A DNA stretch of 64,000 bases. Source: Longimicrobiales bacterium. GTDB lineage: Bacteria > Gemmatimonadota > Gemmatimonadetes > Longimicrobiales > Gaopeijiaceae. How positions within the stretch are numbered: position 1 is the first letter of the stretch; the number at the start of each line of letters is the position of its first letter. Under the pieces are notes generated by a model. It had not been told where the DNA came from and made no database searches. It saw only the letters and a list, made by a program, of their open reading frames with translations. The DNA lies in assembly GCA_951813395.1 (NCBI GenBank), contig OX638356.1, positions 1,095,340 to 1,159,339 of the forward strand, read 5' to 3'. The position numbers and the translations under genes were made by a program. This document shows positions 42,589-51,960 of the stretch, piece by piece.

Positions 42589-44187
42589 ATGCGACCCGCA
42601 ATCGCCCCCATTCTCGCCCTGATCCTTGCCGCCGCGCCGGGCACGCCCGTCTCGGCCCAGACCTATGACGTGCTGATCACCGGAGGCACCGTCGTGGACG
42701 GCACCGGAGCCGACCGGTTCCGCGCCGATGTCGCGGTTGTCGACGGCCGCATCGCGCTTGTTTCCCCCCAACCCGTCGACCCTTCGCTGGCGCGCACCGT
42801 GATCGATGCCACCGGCCAGGTCGTTACTCCCGGGTTCATCGACAACCACTCGCACGTCCAGCAGACGATCGCGGAGTATCCGCTGGCCGAGAACTTCCTG
42901 CGCCAGGGGATCACTTCGCTGATCGTGTCGCTCCACTCCGGCGACCAGCCGTGGCCGCTGGAGGAGTTCGCCTCCGGCCTGACGATGGCGCCCAACGTGG
43001 GGTTCTTCGCGGGCCACACCTGGACGCGCAAACAGGTGATGGGGATGGAGAACCGCGCGCCCACGCCCGCCGAGCTCGACGAAATGCGGGCGCTGGTCGA
43101 CCAGTCGATGCGCGAGGGGGCGCTGGGGTTTTCGACGGGGCTCCTGTACGTGCCCGCCAACTTTGCCGAGACCGAGGAGATCATCGAGCTGGCCAAGGTC
43201 GCGTCGGCGCACGGCGGCATCTACGTGAGCCACATGCGCAACGAGGGGAGCGGGCTGCTGGAGTCGGTGGCGGAAGTGATCCGGATCGCGGAAGAGGCGG
43301 ATGTCCCGGCCCAGATCAATCATCACAAGGCGTCGGGGGCGGGGCAGTGGGGCTGGAGTGAGAGGAGTCTGGCGATGATCGACTCGGCCAACGCGGCGGG
43401 GCTGACCGTTACGCACGATCTGTATCCGTACGCGGCTTCGAGTACAAGTTCGGCCATCCTGTTCCCTCAGTGGGCGCTGGCCGGCGGCCCCGAGGACTTC
43501 GCGGCCCGGGTTGCCGACGCCGAAACGCGGGCGCGGATGGAAGACGACATGCGGCGCATCTTCATGACCGACCGGGTCGGCGCCGACATGTCCCGGATCC
43601 AGTTCCGCGTGCTGGGCTCGGACGAGTCGTACAACGGCAGGACGCTGGCCGACTACGCCGCGGACCGGGGCCTGCCCAACGACCTGGAGACGGGGATCCG
43701 GCTCGCGATCGAGCTGCAGCTCCAGGGCGGCTTCAGCGCGATCTATCATGCCATGGACGAGGGAGACGTGATCCGGATCATGCAGCATCCGCTGGCGATG
43801 ATCGAGACGGACGGCGACGCGGTGGGCTACGGGGTGGGGTATCCGCACCCGCGCAGCTATGGCGCGTTCCCGCGAGTGCTGGCCAGGTATGTGCGCGAAC
43901 TGGGGGTGATCACCCTGGAGGAGGCCGTCATGAAGATGACCTCGATGCCGGCCCGCTGGCTCGGCCGGGACGACATGGGAGTCATCGCCGAGGGCATGCG
44001 CGCGGACGTCGCCGTCTTCGACCCCGACGTGATCGCCGACCGGGCCACGTATTCGGACCCGCACCAGTACAGCGTCGGCATCAACGACCTGCTGGTGAAC
44101 GGGGTGCCGGTGATCCGCGGTGGCGGCCTGACCGGCGAGAAGCCGGGACGGTGGCTGCGGGGGCCGGTCAGGAGGCCGGTGAGTTAA
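42589..44187 (+). CDS. Exported N-acyl-D-amino-acid deacylase family amidohydrolase
   Basis: 532 aa from ATG 42589. Signal peptide PILALILAAAPGTPVSAQ. D-aminoacylase-type core: TPGFIDNHSHVQQ (zinc ligands), EGALGFSTGLLYVPANFAET, IYVSHMRNEGSGLLESV, INHHKASGAGQWG, ETDGDAVGYGVGYPHPRSYG and the terminal GMRADVAVFDPDVIAD. It hydrolyses N-acyl-D-amino acids or related amides outside the cytoplasm. A strong inverted repeat follows the stop. Confidence 0.88.
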   Translation: MRPAIAPILALILAAAPGTPVSAQTYDVLITGGTVVDGTGADRFRADVAVVDGRIALVSPQPVDPSLARTVIDATGQVVTPGFIDNHSHVQQTIAEYPLAENFLRQGITSLIVSLHSGDQPWPLEEFASGLTMAPNVGFFAGHTWTRKQVMGMENRAPTPAELDEMRALVDQSMREGALGFSTGLLYVPANFAETEEIIELAKVASAHGGIYVSHMRNEGSGLLESVAEVIRIAEEADVPAQINHHKASGAGQWGWSERSLAMIDSANAAGLTVTHDLYPYAASSTSSAILFPQWALAGGPEDFAARVADAETRARMEDDMRRIFMTDRVGADMSRIQFRVLGSDESYNGRTLADYAADRGLPNDLETGIRLAIELQLQGGFSAIYHAMDEGDVIRIMQHPLAMIETDGDAVGYGVGYPHPRSYGAFPRVLARYVRELGVITLEEAVMKMTSMPARWLGRDDMGVIAEGMRADVAVFDPDVIADRATYSDPHQYSVGINDLLVNGVPVIRGGGLTGEKPGRWLRGPVRRPVS

Positions 44188-44189
44188 CT

Positions 44190-44220
44190 TGAAAATTCGG
44201 ATGCGCACTCCGAATTTTCA
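44190..44220 (+). terminator. Strong inverted repeat after the deacylase gene
   Basis: Perfect 12-bp arms TGAAAATTCGGA and TCCGAATTTTCA with a 7-base loop, starting 3 bp after the stop and followed by CGTTCTTTTG. Probably a terminator, though the U-tract is interrupted. Confidence 0.6.
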
Positions 44221-44325
44221 CGTTCTTTTGCATTCATGCTTGTATGACAGTGAGTCCCCATCCGTTTCGCGCCGGACTCGGGCCGCGGCCGATGCGCTGG
44301 AGGTCAGCCAGCGGAGTTGGACCGG

Positions 44326-46395
44326 TTACCGGTCCTCCGCCGTCGGCCGCGGTCCCCGCAGGTACTTGTTGAACCAGACCAGGATTCGCTCCGACACGTC
44401 CATGAGGAACTTGGGCTCGGTGGGGCCGTGCGGGGTGCGGGGATAGACCACCATCTCCGTGTCGACCCCGAGGCGGACCAGCGACGTGTAGAACTCCTGT
44501 CCCTGCGTAAACGGCACGCGCAGGTCGAGGGCGCCGTGAATGACCTGTGTGGGGGTGGTGACGTTCTTGATGTGGTAGATCGCCGAGTGTTTCTCGTAGG
44601 TCTCGTAGTCGTTGAAGTACTCATCGCCCAGGTGGCCCACGAGGTAGTCGCCGATGTCGGTGGTGGTGACCATGCTCACCAGGTTGGGCAGACCGGCGCC
44701 CATTGACGCCGCGCGGAAACGGTCGGTCTGGGTGACGGCGAACGACGTCATGTAGCCCCCGTAGCTCCAGCCCATCAGCAGCAGGCTGTCCGGGTGCGCG
44801 ACGCCCATCTCGATCACCTCGTCCACGCCCGCCAACAGGTCCGACAGGTCTCCGTAGCCCCAGTCCATGAAGTTCGCGTAGCGGAATTCCTTGCCGTAGC
44901 CCGTGCTCCCGCGCGGGTTCGGGCGCAACACCGCCATCCCCTCCTGGGCGAAGTACTGGATCATGTAGATGCTCGGATTCCCCGTGAAGGATTGGGCGAA
45001 GACGCCCGCGGGACCGCCGTGCACGTTGAGGATGAGGGGCACCTGGCTGCCGGCCTCGTATCCGACCGGATAGGTCAGGAGACCTTCGACCGGGGTGCCG
45101 TCGGGCGCCTCCCACGCGAGGAGTTCCGTGCGGCCCATCGGCGGACGCGGCACGTCCGCGGTGACCCGGGACAGCTGGGTGGGGCGGAAAGCGTCGAGTC
45201 CCGTGACATGGACTTCGCGCGGCTCGTCGCTCGTCTCCCAGGTCACGGCGAGCCTTCCGGCACCCGCCGCCAACGCCGTGCTGCCGACCACGCCGGCGCC
45301 TTCCGTAATCCGGCGGATCCCGCCCCCGCCGACCGGCACCGCGATCACGTGCCGGGTGGTGCCCAGCGACTCGTTGAGAAAGAGCTCGCCGGAGTCTGCG
45401 GACCATCCGAGGATCGATACGCTGCGGTTCGGCGTCTCCGGCAGCCTCCGCACATCGCCGCCCTCCGGATCCACGACGTACAGGTCGCTCAGTCCGACGG
45501 GTTCGGGCTGATCTCCCGTCGAGGCGTAGGCGATCAGCGAACCGTCGGGCGCCCAGCGCGGCGACGATTCGACGCCGGGCCCCGTGACGAGCTGCTCAAC
45601 GTCGCCACCGGATGCGGGGACGAGCGCGATGTCGCCGGAAAGCCGGCCCGTGTTGATGCGGGGGTCGGCCTGGTGTGCGAAGACGAGCTGCGACCCATCC
45701 GGGGACCAGTCGAAGCCGGTGACGTGGAAGTCGCCCTCGGTGACGCGGGTGGCCTCGGCCGTCCCGGTCGCCACGGGGTCGAAGGGGACGGTGTAGAGGT
45801 GGCCGTACTTGAAGTTCCGGTCCACCATCTCCACGTCGCGCCTCTCCTTCGCCGCCTTCTCCTCTTCCTCGGTCTGCGGGTCGCGCATGACGAAGGCGAA
45901 GGCGTCTCCCGCGGGGGACCAGCGGAACTGTCCCACGCCCGGCTTCGCGTCGGTGACCTGGCGCGCCTCGCCTCCGGCCATCGCGATAACCCAGATCTGG
46001 CTGTTGCCCGACCGGCCCGTGGCGAAGGCCAGCCACGCCCCGTCCGGCGAGAACGCGGGGCTGCTGGCGGAGTGCTCGCCGCGCGTGAACTGGACGTTGC
46101 GGCTGCCGTCGGCCGCGGCGACCCAGATGTGGCTCAGGTACTCGGACTTCTCGCCCTCCATGAGCGGCTCGCGCACCGTGTAGGCGACCTGGCTCCCGTC
46201 GTTCGATATCGCCAGCCCGCCGACCTGGTGATACCGCATGCTGAGCGCGGGCGTCCAGCGGTCGTCGGCCGGGGTGGCGTCGGCGTCGCCCGGGGCGGCC
46301 TCCTGGGCGACGGCGCGGGTGCCGGCGAAGGGAAGGATGCAGCACGCTGCTGCGGCGGTCAGAAGAATCGGGGCGGATGCGCGTGCGGTTCGCAT
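44326..46395 (-). CDS. Exported S9-family peptidase (prolyl oligopeptidase/DPP-like)
   Basis: 689 aa from ATG 46395. Signal peptide APILLTAAAACCILPFAG. An N-terminal WD40/TolB-like propeller (residues 40-400; repeated SPDGAWLAFATGRSG, SPDGSQLVFAHQADP, APDGSLIAYASTGDQ) precedes an alpha/beta hydrolase. The triad is Ser in LLMGWSYGGYMTSFA, Asp in VIHGALDLRVPF and His in VYPRTPHGPTEP. It would cut short peptides in the periplasm. Divergent from the AAA ATPase gene. Confidence 0.93.
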   Translation of the reverse strand: MRTARASAPILLTAAAACCILPFAGTRAVAQEAAPGDADATPADDRWTPALSMRYHQVGGLAISNDGSQVAYTVREPLMEGEKSEYLSHIWVAAADGSRNVQFTRGEHSASSPAFSPDGAWLAFATGRSGNSQIWVIAMAGGEARQVTDAKPGVGQFRWSPAGDAFAFVMRDPQTEEEEKAAKERRDVEMVDRNFKYGHLYTVPFDPVATGTAEATRVTEGDFHVTGFDWSPDGSQLVFAHQADPRINTGRLSGDIALVPASGGDVEQLVTGPGVESSPRWAPDGSLIAYASTGDQPEPVGLSDLYVVDPEGGDVRRLPETPNRSVSILGWSADSGELFLNESLGTTRHVIAVPVGGGGIRRITEGAGVVGSTALAAGAGRLAVTWETSDEPREVHVTGLDAFRPTQLSRVTADVPRPPMGRTELLAWEAPDGTPVEGLLTYPVGYEAGSQVPLILNVHGGPAGVFAQSFTGNPSIYMIQYFAQEGMAVLRPNPRGSTGYGKEFRYANFMDWGYGDLSDLLAGVDEVIEMGVAHPDSLLLMGWSYGGYMTSFAVTQTDRFRAASMGAGLPNLVSMVTTTDIGDYLVGHLGDEYFNDYETYEKHSAIYHIKNVTTPTQVIHGALDLRVPFTQGQEFYTSLVRLGVDTEMVVYPRTPHGPTEPKFLMDVSERILVWFNKYLRGPRPTAEDR

Positions 46396-46440
46396 GGCAA
46401 GGTCCTCGGGCTGGTGGAGCTGTGCGAAGGGAGGGCCATA

Positions 46441-47367
46441 ATGGGGCCCACGCCGTTTGCCAACAAGGCGACCGGGTCCCATCCTGGAATCGCGCCGCCG
46501 GGTACTCCGGGGCCAAACGTCACGGGAACGGGGTTCATGACCGGATCGCAACTGCTCTCGGGAGTGCGCATGGCGCGTCCCCCGGAGGGCGAAGCCGGCC
46601 GCTTCCCCTTCGCCATACCGGCGCTTCACGGCCTGTCCGAGGTGGCGTTTCCGGGACCCGTGACGATTCTGGCCGGAGAGAACGGGTCCGGCAAATCCAC
46701 CCTGCTCGAGGCTCTCGCGATCGTCGCGAACCTGCCGACCGCGGGGAGCGCGGATGCGGCGGTGGACGAGTCGCTGGAGGGTCCGCGCAGGCTGGCGCGG
46801 GTGATGACCCCGATGTGGCGACAGAAATCTCACCGGGGCTTCTTCCTCAGGGCGGAGGACTTCTTCGGTTTCGTGCGCAGGCTGGGTGCGATGAAGAGCG
46901 AAATGGAGGAACGGCTGGCGGAGGTCGACCGCGACTACGCGGACCGCTCGGACCTGGCCAGAAAGCTGGCGCGCGGGCCCGCGCTGGGCTCCCTGGCCGC
47001 CATGCGGTCCCGCTACGGCGAAGACCTCGACGCCAACTCGCACGGCGAGAGCTTCCTGCGCCTCTTCCGCTCGCGTTTCGTGCCCGGCGGGCTCTATCTG
47101 CTGGACGAGCCGGAGGCGGCACTCTCACCGCAGAGCCAGCTCGGCTTCGTATCGATGATGAGCGACATGGTGGGCGAGGGGGGACAGTTCGTGGTCGCGA
47201 CGCACTCGCCGGTGCTGATGGCCGTGCCGGGCGCGACGCTGTACTCCTTCGACGCCTCGCCGCTCCAGCGGGTGGAGTACGAGGCGCTGGAAGGGGTGAC
47301 GCTGCTCAGGAGCTTTCTGCAGGCGCCCGGGCGCTACATGCGCCACATCTGGCGACCGCCCGCGTAG
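46441..47367 (+). CDS. ABC-type AAA ATPase (AAA_21-like)
   Basis: 308 aa from ATG 46441 with GGGAGGG upstream; ATG 46537 is an alternative that would still include the core. Walker A is TILAGENGSGKSTLLEAL, the switch is LARVMTPMWRQKSHRGFF, Walker B is GLYLLDEPEAALSPQSQLGF, and the His loop is FVVATHSPVLMAVPG. This is the layout of RecF/OLD-like stand-alone ATPases common in bacteria; no nuclease or reverse transcriptase partner is adjacent. Function unknown. Confidence 0.85.
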   Translation: MGPTPFANKATGSHPGIAPPGTPGPNVTGTGFMTGSQLLSGVRMARPPEGEAGRFPFAIPALHGLSEVAFPGPVTILAGENGSGKSTLLEALAIVANLPTAGSADAAVDESLEGPRRLARVMTPMWRQKSHRGFFLRAEDFFGFVRRLGAMKSEMEERLAEVDRDYADRSDLARKLARGPALGSLAAMRSRYGEDLDANSHGESFLRLFRSRFVPGGLYLLDEPEAALSPQSQLGFVSMMSDMVGEGGQFVVATHSPVLMAVPGATLYSFDASPLQRVEYEALEGVTLLRSFLQAPGRYMRHIWRPPA

Positions 47368-47392
47368 AGGCGGCCCCCATGCGCCCGACCGG

Positions 47393-48019
47393 TCAGTTTG
47401 CCGGGGCGTCCTCGTTCCGTGCGGCCCGTTCCGCCTTGCCGGCCCGCCTGCGCTCGCGAGCCGCGTCCCACGCCGCGTCCATGTCCTTCACCGCCTTGTC
47501 CAGGACCGACTTCATGTCGCTGAACAACTGCTCGTCCTCGATCCACCCTACCGCGCCCTGGAAGGTGGTCCGCGCGAGACGCGAGAGCTTGCGCGTCAGC
47601 TGGCTCATGTCCCGTCCGAACAACCGGTGGCTGAACTTGGAGACACGCTCGAAGATGTGCTCCACGTGATCGCGGTTCTCCTCCAGGTAGGCGCGGCCTG
47701 CGTCGGTGATCGAATAGATCTTGCGGCCGCCCTGGTCGCGTGACGCGACGTAGTCCTGGTCCTCGAGCAGTTGAAGGGTGGGGTACACCGAACCGGGGCT
47801 CGCCTTGTAGCAACCCGCCGACTCCTCCTCCAGCGCCTGCATGACCTCGTACCCGTGCATTGACTTTTCCTCGATCAGCGCGAGGATCGCGAACTTGAGG
47901 TCGCCGCGCTCGAACCATTTCCAGCGGACTCGCCTCCGCCGCTGCCGTGGTCCCCGCCGTTCGGCGGAACCAAAGGGCCAGGGCCAATTGTCGAAATCGA
48001 GATAATCGTCGAATCTCAT
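47393..48019 (-). CDS. PadR-family transcriptional regulator
   Basis: 208 aa. An Arg-rich N-terminal extension (PRQRRRRVRWKWFERGDLKF) precedes the PadR winged helix: AILALIEEKSMHGYEVMQAL, SPGSVYPTLQLLEDQDYVAS, GGRKIYSITDAGRAYLEEN. The C-terminal half is the helical dimerisation part. A palindrome 39-97 bp upstream is the probable operator, shared with the divergent start of the LVIVD gene at 48183. Confidence 0.9.
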   Translation of the reverse strand: MRFDDYLDFDNWPWPFGSAERRGPRQRRRRVRWKWFERGDLKFAILALIEEKSMHGYEVMQALEEESAGCYKASPGSVYPTLQLLEDQDYVASRDQGGRKIYSITDAGRAYLEENRDHVEHIFERVSKFSHRLFGRDMSQLTRKLSRLARTTFQGAVGWIEDEQLFSDMKSVLDKAVKDMDAAWDAARERRRAGKAERAARNEDAPAN

Positions 48020-48057
48020 CCTGAATCTCCGTGGTTTGATCTTGGTCGTTTGATGTG

Positions 48058-48116
48058 TCGCGATATATCTACATTAGCATATACGACATATCGGGATGAA
48101 AAGTGTCATATCGCGA
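48058..48116. promoter_or_regulatory. Probable PadR operator region
   Basis: Perfect 9-bp arms TCGCGATAT (48058-48066) and ATATCGCGA (48108-48116), with GACATATCGGGA between, in an AT-rich patch between the PadR gene and the divergent LVIVD gene start. The ATAT-rich dyad fits PadR sites. Confidence 0.55.
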
Positions 48117-48182
48117 ACGTCGTTCGATCCCCATATTGCGGGCGGACCCGTACACGCGCCCTTCCCAGGAGGCTTTCCGGTC

Positions 48183-48253
48183 ATGTACCCGCGCCACCGC
48201 CCCCCGCTCCATGCAGCCCGTGGACAGAATCCCCCCGGCATTCGAACGGCGAT
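48183..48253 (+). pseudogene. Displaced 5' end of the LVIVD-repeat gene
   Basis: ATG 48183 follows AGGAGG (48167-48172) at 10 bp. The frame reads MYPRHRPPLHAARGQNPPGI followed by RTA, and its last 41 bp are identical to 53312-53352, where the same frame continues into the signal peptide and body of the LVIVD protein. Joining 48253 to 53353 keeps the frame exactly. On the left the frame runs into element DNA and stops at 48380. Confidence 0.75.
48213..48253 (+). repeat. 41-bp direct repeat, left copy (probable attL)
   Basis: From GCAGCCCGTGGACAGAATCC to GCGAT, identical over 41 bp to 53312-53352. It lies within the first codons of the interrupted LVIVD gene; the integrase gene ends about 150 bp from the other copy. 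Confidence 0.75.
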
Positions 48254-48362
48254 GCATCCGGGCCGGACCGCTTCGCTCTGCGTTGCTCCTTGGGCCCGTA
48301 GCGCTGCTACTGGCCCTTCGTCGCGCCTTGCCGGCCCGGCAGAGCGCCTGAGGTCTGAATCC

Positions 48363-48416
48363 CGGCAGAAAATCGTCTAAAGTCAACCAGGACTGCACGA
48401 TCTGGGTTTTCTGCCG
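48363..48416 (+). repeat. Structured hairpin repeat, copy 3
   Basis: Perfect arms CGGCAGAAAA (48363-48372) and TTTTCTGCCG (48407-48416) enclose CAACCAGGACTGCACGATCT. It is 110 bp inside the left end of the integrative element. Similarity with copy 1 extends about 70 bp further downstream (GAGAAAAC, TTCAATGGCG). Confidence 0.65.
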
Positions 48417-48419
48417 TAG

Positions 48420-49193
48420 TACGGGACTTGGCTACATCGTGCCTTGGAAGCGAGAAAACGTACTTCAATGGCGGGAAGGTTCTCTGATCTGATCTGAGCC
48501 CTTTACCGCGATGAGTCCCCCCGAATCCCGTAGGCACTGCACCAGGACATTGTCTCGCCATCCGACAGAAGGACTTGGCAGTCTCTGAGGGCTTTTGGAT
48601 CGAGCCCAGTAGCGGGTGCCGGCGCGCGCCGACCACACACCGCCCCGTTGCCGCGCATGTGAGCCATGCCGTGGAGCGCGGGGGAGCCGATGTGAGCATC
48701 GGCATTGAGCGCGCGCGGAGCCCGCCGTAGTAGCCCGCGCCGCCGGACTCGCTGCGGAACCCTTGTGCGGATCCGTCGGCCCAGAGTCCGAACATTGGCC
48801 GTTCATCCGGGGATTGCGGTCCGAGGCCGGTGGCGAACGAGACGCTTGGCAGCAGGCGCTGGCCGGCCTCGCGCCCGATGGTCAGTTCGACCGCTCTGGA
48901 GTCGCGGCCGATGTCGGCGCGCGAGCAAGGGGGGCCGGAGTGTCGGTGAGCGGGGTTGCGGGCCGGGCGGTGAATCCGATCCCACTCCGCGGCAGATCCG
49001 GGCGCGGGAGTGCCGGAGCCGCCCGGCTTCGGTCGGCCGTGACTGGTTTGTCGAACCGGGTGCCTGCGCCCGCGATGGTCTTCCGCGAGTCCTCTTCCTG
49101 TTGACACCGGGCAGTTTGCCGTTATGGTACCCGCGCCCTACCTCAAGGGCATTCCACCATCATCCCCACTCAACACACAGAAAGAGGTTCTCA
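48420..49193. other. Gene-poor stretch of the integrative element
   Basis: No convincing gene in about 770 bp. The reverse strand has a long open frame (to about 49107) with phrases such as LLPSVSFATGLGPQSPDERP and GGAGYYGGLRARSMP. I cannot match it to a family, and it has the composition of a GC-rich chance frame or a decayed outer-membrane gene. Confidence 0.4.
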
Positions 49194-49505
49194 ATGATCC
49201 AACGACTCGCGCTTGTTGCTCTGGCCGGGGTCGCAACCGTTGGGCTGGTTGTCGTTCCCGCAGTGGCGAGCCATTCCGATGCCGTATCGGCATCCGCAGT
49301 GATCGCTGACCGGAATGAGTCGGATCTGCCACCAGTCGTCATGGTCACACCGGATAGCGAAGATCCGATGGCCCCGGGTACGGTCGAAATCGTTCCGGGT
49401 GCTGGGTGCTGTCCGAAGTACGATCCGCGTTTCGACTGCTGGCAGGACGGCCACTGGCACGACAATCACTGCAAGAGCTGTGCGCCCCCGCCGCCGGGCC
49501 TGTGA
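49194..49505 (+). CDS. Small exported cysteine-rich peptide
   Basis: 103 aa from ATG 49194 after AAAGAGG. Signal peptide LALVALAGVATVGLVVVPAV. The mature part is acidic and then has five cysteines clustered at the end (GCCPKYDPRFDCWQDGHWHD, NHCKSCAPPPPGL). No family recognised. It is followed within 50 bp by a beta-propeller gene, repeating the peptide-plus-propeller pattern at 26.6-28.8 kb. Confidence 0.65.
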   Translation: MIQRLALVALAGVATVGLVVVPAVASHSDAVSASAVIADRNESDLPPVVMVTPDSEDPMAPGTVEIVPGAGCCPKYDPRFDCWQDGHWHDNHCKSCAPPPPGL

Positions 49506-49552
49506 CCGCGTTGGTCATGATCCCCACCCTTCGGATCTCCCGAGTCTGTCTG

Positions 49553-50749
49553 ATGCGACGGCATCATCGAATCGCCGCAGGTCTCGGGTTCACTATAGCC
49601 ATCACCTGCGCGCCCGATGTGGGCGCGCAGGTGATGCGGGATAGCTCAGGTGTCCACGTTGTGGAAAATGGCTCGCCAGCAACCCTGCCAACTTTTGTAG
49701 TCAAGGACGACCATGTCGTTCAGATGGGTGTTGCCGACTCTGCTTCGGACGGGACGGGCGGCCAGGAGTTCCTTGACCCACGCGCCATCGTTTTCCTTTC
49801 AAGGGGAGGCATCGCTGTTGCCGACCGAGGGACGGCCGAGATACGTCTCTTCGATGACGATGGCAAACCGTTGGCGGAGTTCGGTGGCAGGGGAATGGGG
49901 CCACGGGAATTCCAGGATCTCAGTTGGATTGGGGAGTGCCGAAAGGGATCCTTGGATGCCTATGACGCCCGCTTGGGGCGGGTAAGCACCATTGTGATCA
50001 ACGATCTGAGTTTGGCTTCCACGAGAGACATCCGATCCGTTGCCCGTGGTACGCCGCCGACCGACCTCCGGTGCGTTGAAGGTGGATGGGTCGCAATCGT
50101 GCAGCATCTCGGGATGCCTCCAGCTTCCTCCGGACCAATTAGATGGCCGGTGACGATTGAGTTTCACGGGGCGGCGACCGAACCAACGGCACTGTTGGAG
50201 GTCAGCGGCGACGAGTTGTATTTCAACCAGGGCGAGCTAGGCCCGCTAGCTCTGGGCCGCCGCACCGTTGTCGCGACTTCGACCAAGCTGATCGCGTTGG
50301 GAACCCAAGACGCCTCCCTTCTGAATTTGCACTCCGCAGCGGGGGAATTGATTGCATCCATTCGGTGGATGGACGTAGACCGGAGGGTTTCTGGGGAGGA
50401 TCTGGCCCAGTACACTGAATCGTGGGTGTCTTCAGCGCGCTCGGAATCGGCAGCACAGCACGTTCGCGAGCTTGCTCGCGACTACCCATTCCCAGTGGTC
50501 TTCCCTGCGTTCGGCGAAGTTGTTTTTGACGACTCGGGAGAACTCTGGATCGAGTCCGCGCCGACAGTGGGGCGTACGCAAAACGCGTGGATCGCTTTCG
50601 GGTCAGACGGCGTGATGAAGGCTGCCGTGGTGTTCCCTCGTGCTTTTCGACTGATGGCCATTGATCTTTCGCGCCGTCGAGTTGCGGGCGTGTGGCGCGA
50701 TTCGCTTGGCGTCCAGAGCATCCGGGTGTTCCAGTTGGAGGGTGGCTGA
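49553..50749 (+). CDS. Exported 6-bladed beta-propeller protein
   Basis: 398 aa from ATG 49553; an in-frame ATG at 49517, 12 bp after the peptide gene, is an alternative. Signal peptide HHRIAAGLGFTIAITCAPDV. Propeller strands: LDPRAIVFLSRGGIAVADRG, TAEIRLFDDDGKPLAEFGGR, GMGPREFQDLSWIGECRKGS, GELWIESAPTVGRTQNAWIA. It lacks the lipobox cysteine of the 26.6-kb relative. Cargo of the integrative element, coupled to the Cys-rich peptide. Confidence 0.75.
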   Translation: MRRHHRIAAGLGFTIAITCAPDVGAQVMRDSSGVHVVENGSPATLPTFVVKDDHVVQMGVADSASDGTGGQEFLDPRAIVFLSRGGIAVADRGTAEIRLFDDDGKPLAEFGGRGMGPREFQDLSWIGECRKGSLDAYDARLGRVSTIVINDLSLASTRDIRSVARGTPPTDLRCVEGGWVAIVQHLGMPPASSGPIRWPVTIEFHGAATEPTALLEVSGDELYFNQGELGPLALGRRTVVATSTKLIALGTQDASLLNLHSAAGELIASIRWMDVDRRVSGEDLAQYTESWVSSARSESAAQHVRELARDYPFPVVFPAFGEVVFDDSGELWIESAPTVGRTQNAWIAFGSDGVMKAAVVFPRAFRLMAIDLSRRRVAGVWRDSLGVQSIRVFQLEGG

Positions 50750-51553
50750 ACACCTTCACGCTTGGTCGGCCCGTTTCCGGGCTCCCGTTTGAACGGGTTC
50801 TCCGAAGAGTTCGCGGGGGTGCTCCGCCACCGCAGTGGCGGCGGCCAACGATGGTTGTCCGGACACGGTCGCCGACGGGCTTGTCGGACGCCTGTTTGGG
50901 CGGGGAGCCAGCATACTCCCCGTGGCCACACTGCGTGCGTTCCCGAGGGAGGCTGGCGGGGGGGCCGTGCCCCCTCTGACCCCCGGTTTTCCGCCCCGCC
51001 GCAGGAGCGGTGGGCGGCGGTGTGGTCCACCCCCCGAACCCCGTCGCCGCGACCGAGCGCTGCCCCGTCGTGCCCGACGCTCCGGCCGACGTGATCCTCG
51101 ATGGACCGGCCAGCCGGAAGCTTGGTCGTGACGGGCGGGGGCGCGAGGATCCGCCCGTAGGAGTCTCTGGCCGACTGGGTGGCCCTTTGCCCTGGTAGAG
51201 CCCGGAAAACCGCTCTCACGGCGATTCTCCGCGTTCTTTGGGGTGATCGGGCGGAATCCGAGGCCGCAGAATCGCCTGTAACGCACGAACTAGACCCCCG
51301 GAGGGGTAGGAGTACCCCCGATTTTCGGCTTCCGCAGGACAAAACAGCGATGTCTTGGCGCTGGAGGATCGAGCCCGAGAAACGGATGGAGGCGCGCAAT
51401 CCGTTCCCGGAAGGGTGTCGAGCGCCGCTTCGAGGCGGCGGAGGACGTGTCGGCCGACCGGTTGACCGCCGGGCTGTCCGGCATCGCCGGCCAAGACCGG
51501 GACGCGCCCCGTCAGGGCTCGCCGTTTGGCCTTCCCGCAAGGGACTGCTGGCC

Positions 51554-51641
51554 CGGAGCGACCCGCCGCGGAGGTTGGGATGGAGTGCACATCCCAACCT
51601 CCGCAGATGCCACAACAGGCATCGAAAAAGGTGGGTCGCTC
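51554..51641. ncRNA. Candidate structured RNA or DNA: three nested stems
   Basis: Outer stem CGGAGCGACCC (51554-51564) pairs with GGGTCGCTCCG (51631-51641). Inside are a perfect 14-bp stem, 51568-51581 with 51591-51604 (GCGGAGGTTGGGAT and its complement), and a 6-bp stem GATGCC...GGCATC. Together they would fold as a three-way junction. A further stem (CCACGGCCTCCGG with CCGGAGACCGTGG, one mismatch) follows. Seen directly; function unknown. Confidence 0.4.
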
Positions 51642-51960
51642 CGACCACGGCCTCCGGTTCCGGCGCGGCGCAGCCGCCCCGGAGACCGTGGTACAACCAC
51701 AATCCGGCCAACGACATGCGCGGTCGCCGACATGCACGTCCGAACCGGGAATTCGCGCACATAGGGGGTCTGTTTCACATGTGCGGCCCTCGCACGGCAC
51801 CGGACGCGCGTCCCGAGTCCGACCAACCGTCTCCCCAGACGTTCGTGCGCGCCAGGCTCCATCCGATCCCCGATCATGCGCCTGAACCGTTGGGATCGGG
51901 ACGAACCGGACCTGTTGGATGACCTGCCACTGGTCAAACATCACCTCGCAGGCGACCTTT

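Noticed and set aside
48307-49107. Reverse frame that might be a decayed outer-membrane protein
   Set aside because: No conserved closing strand or start could be identified; left as a gene-poor stretch.
50482-51762. 426-codon reverse frame in the hairpin-rich stretch
   Set aside because: Composition is Arg/Pro/Ser-rich without hydrophobic pattern, overlaps the propeller gene, competes with other frames and shows no family feature.
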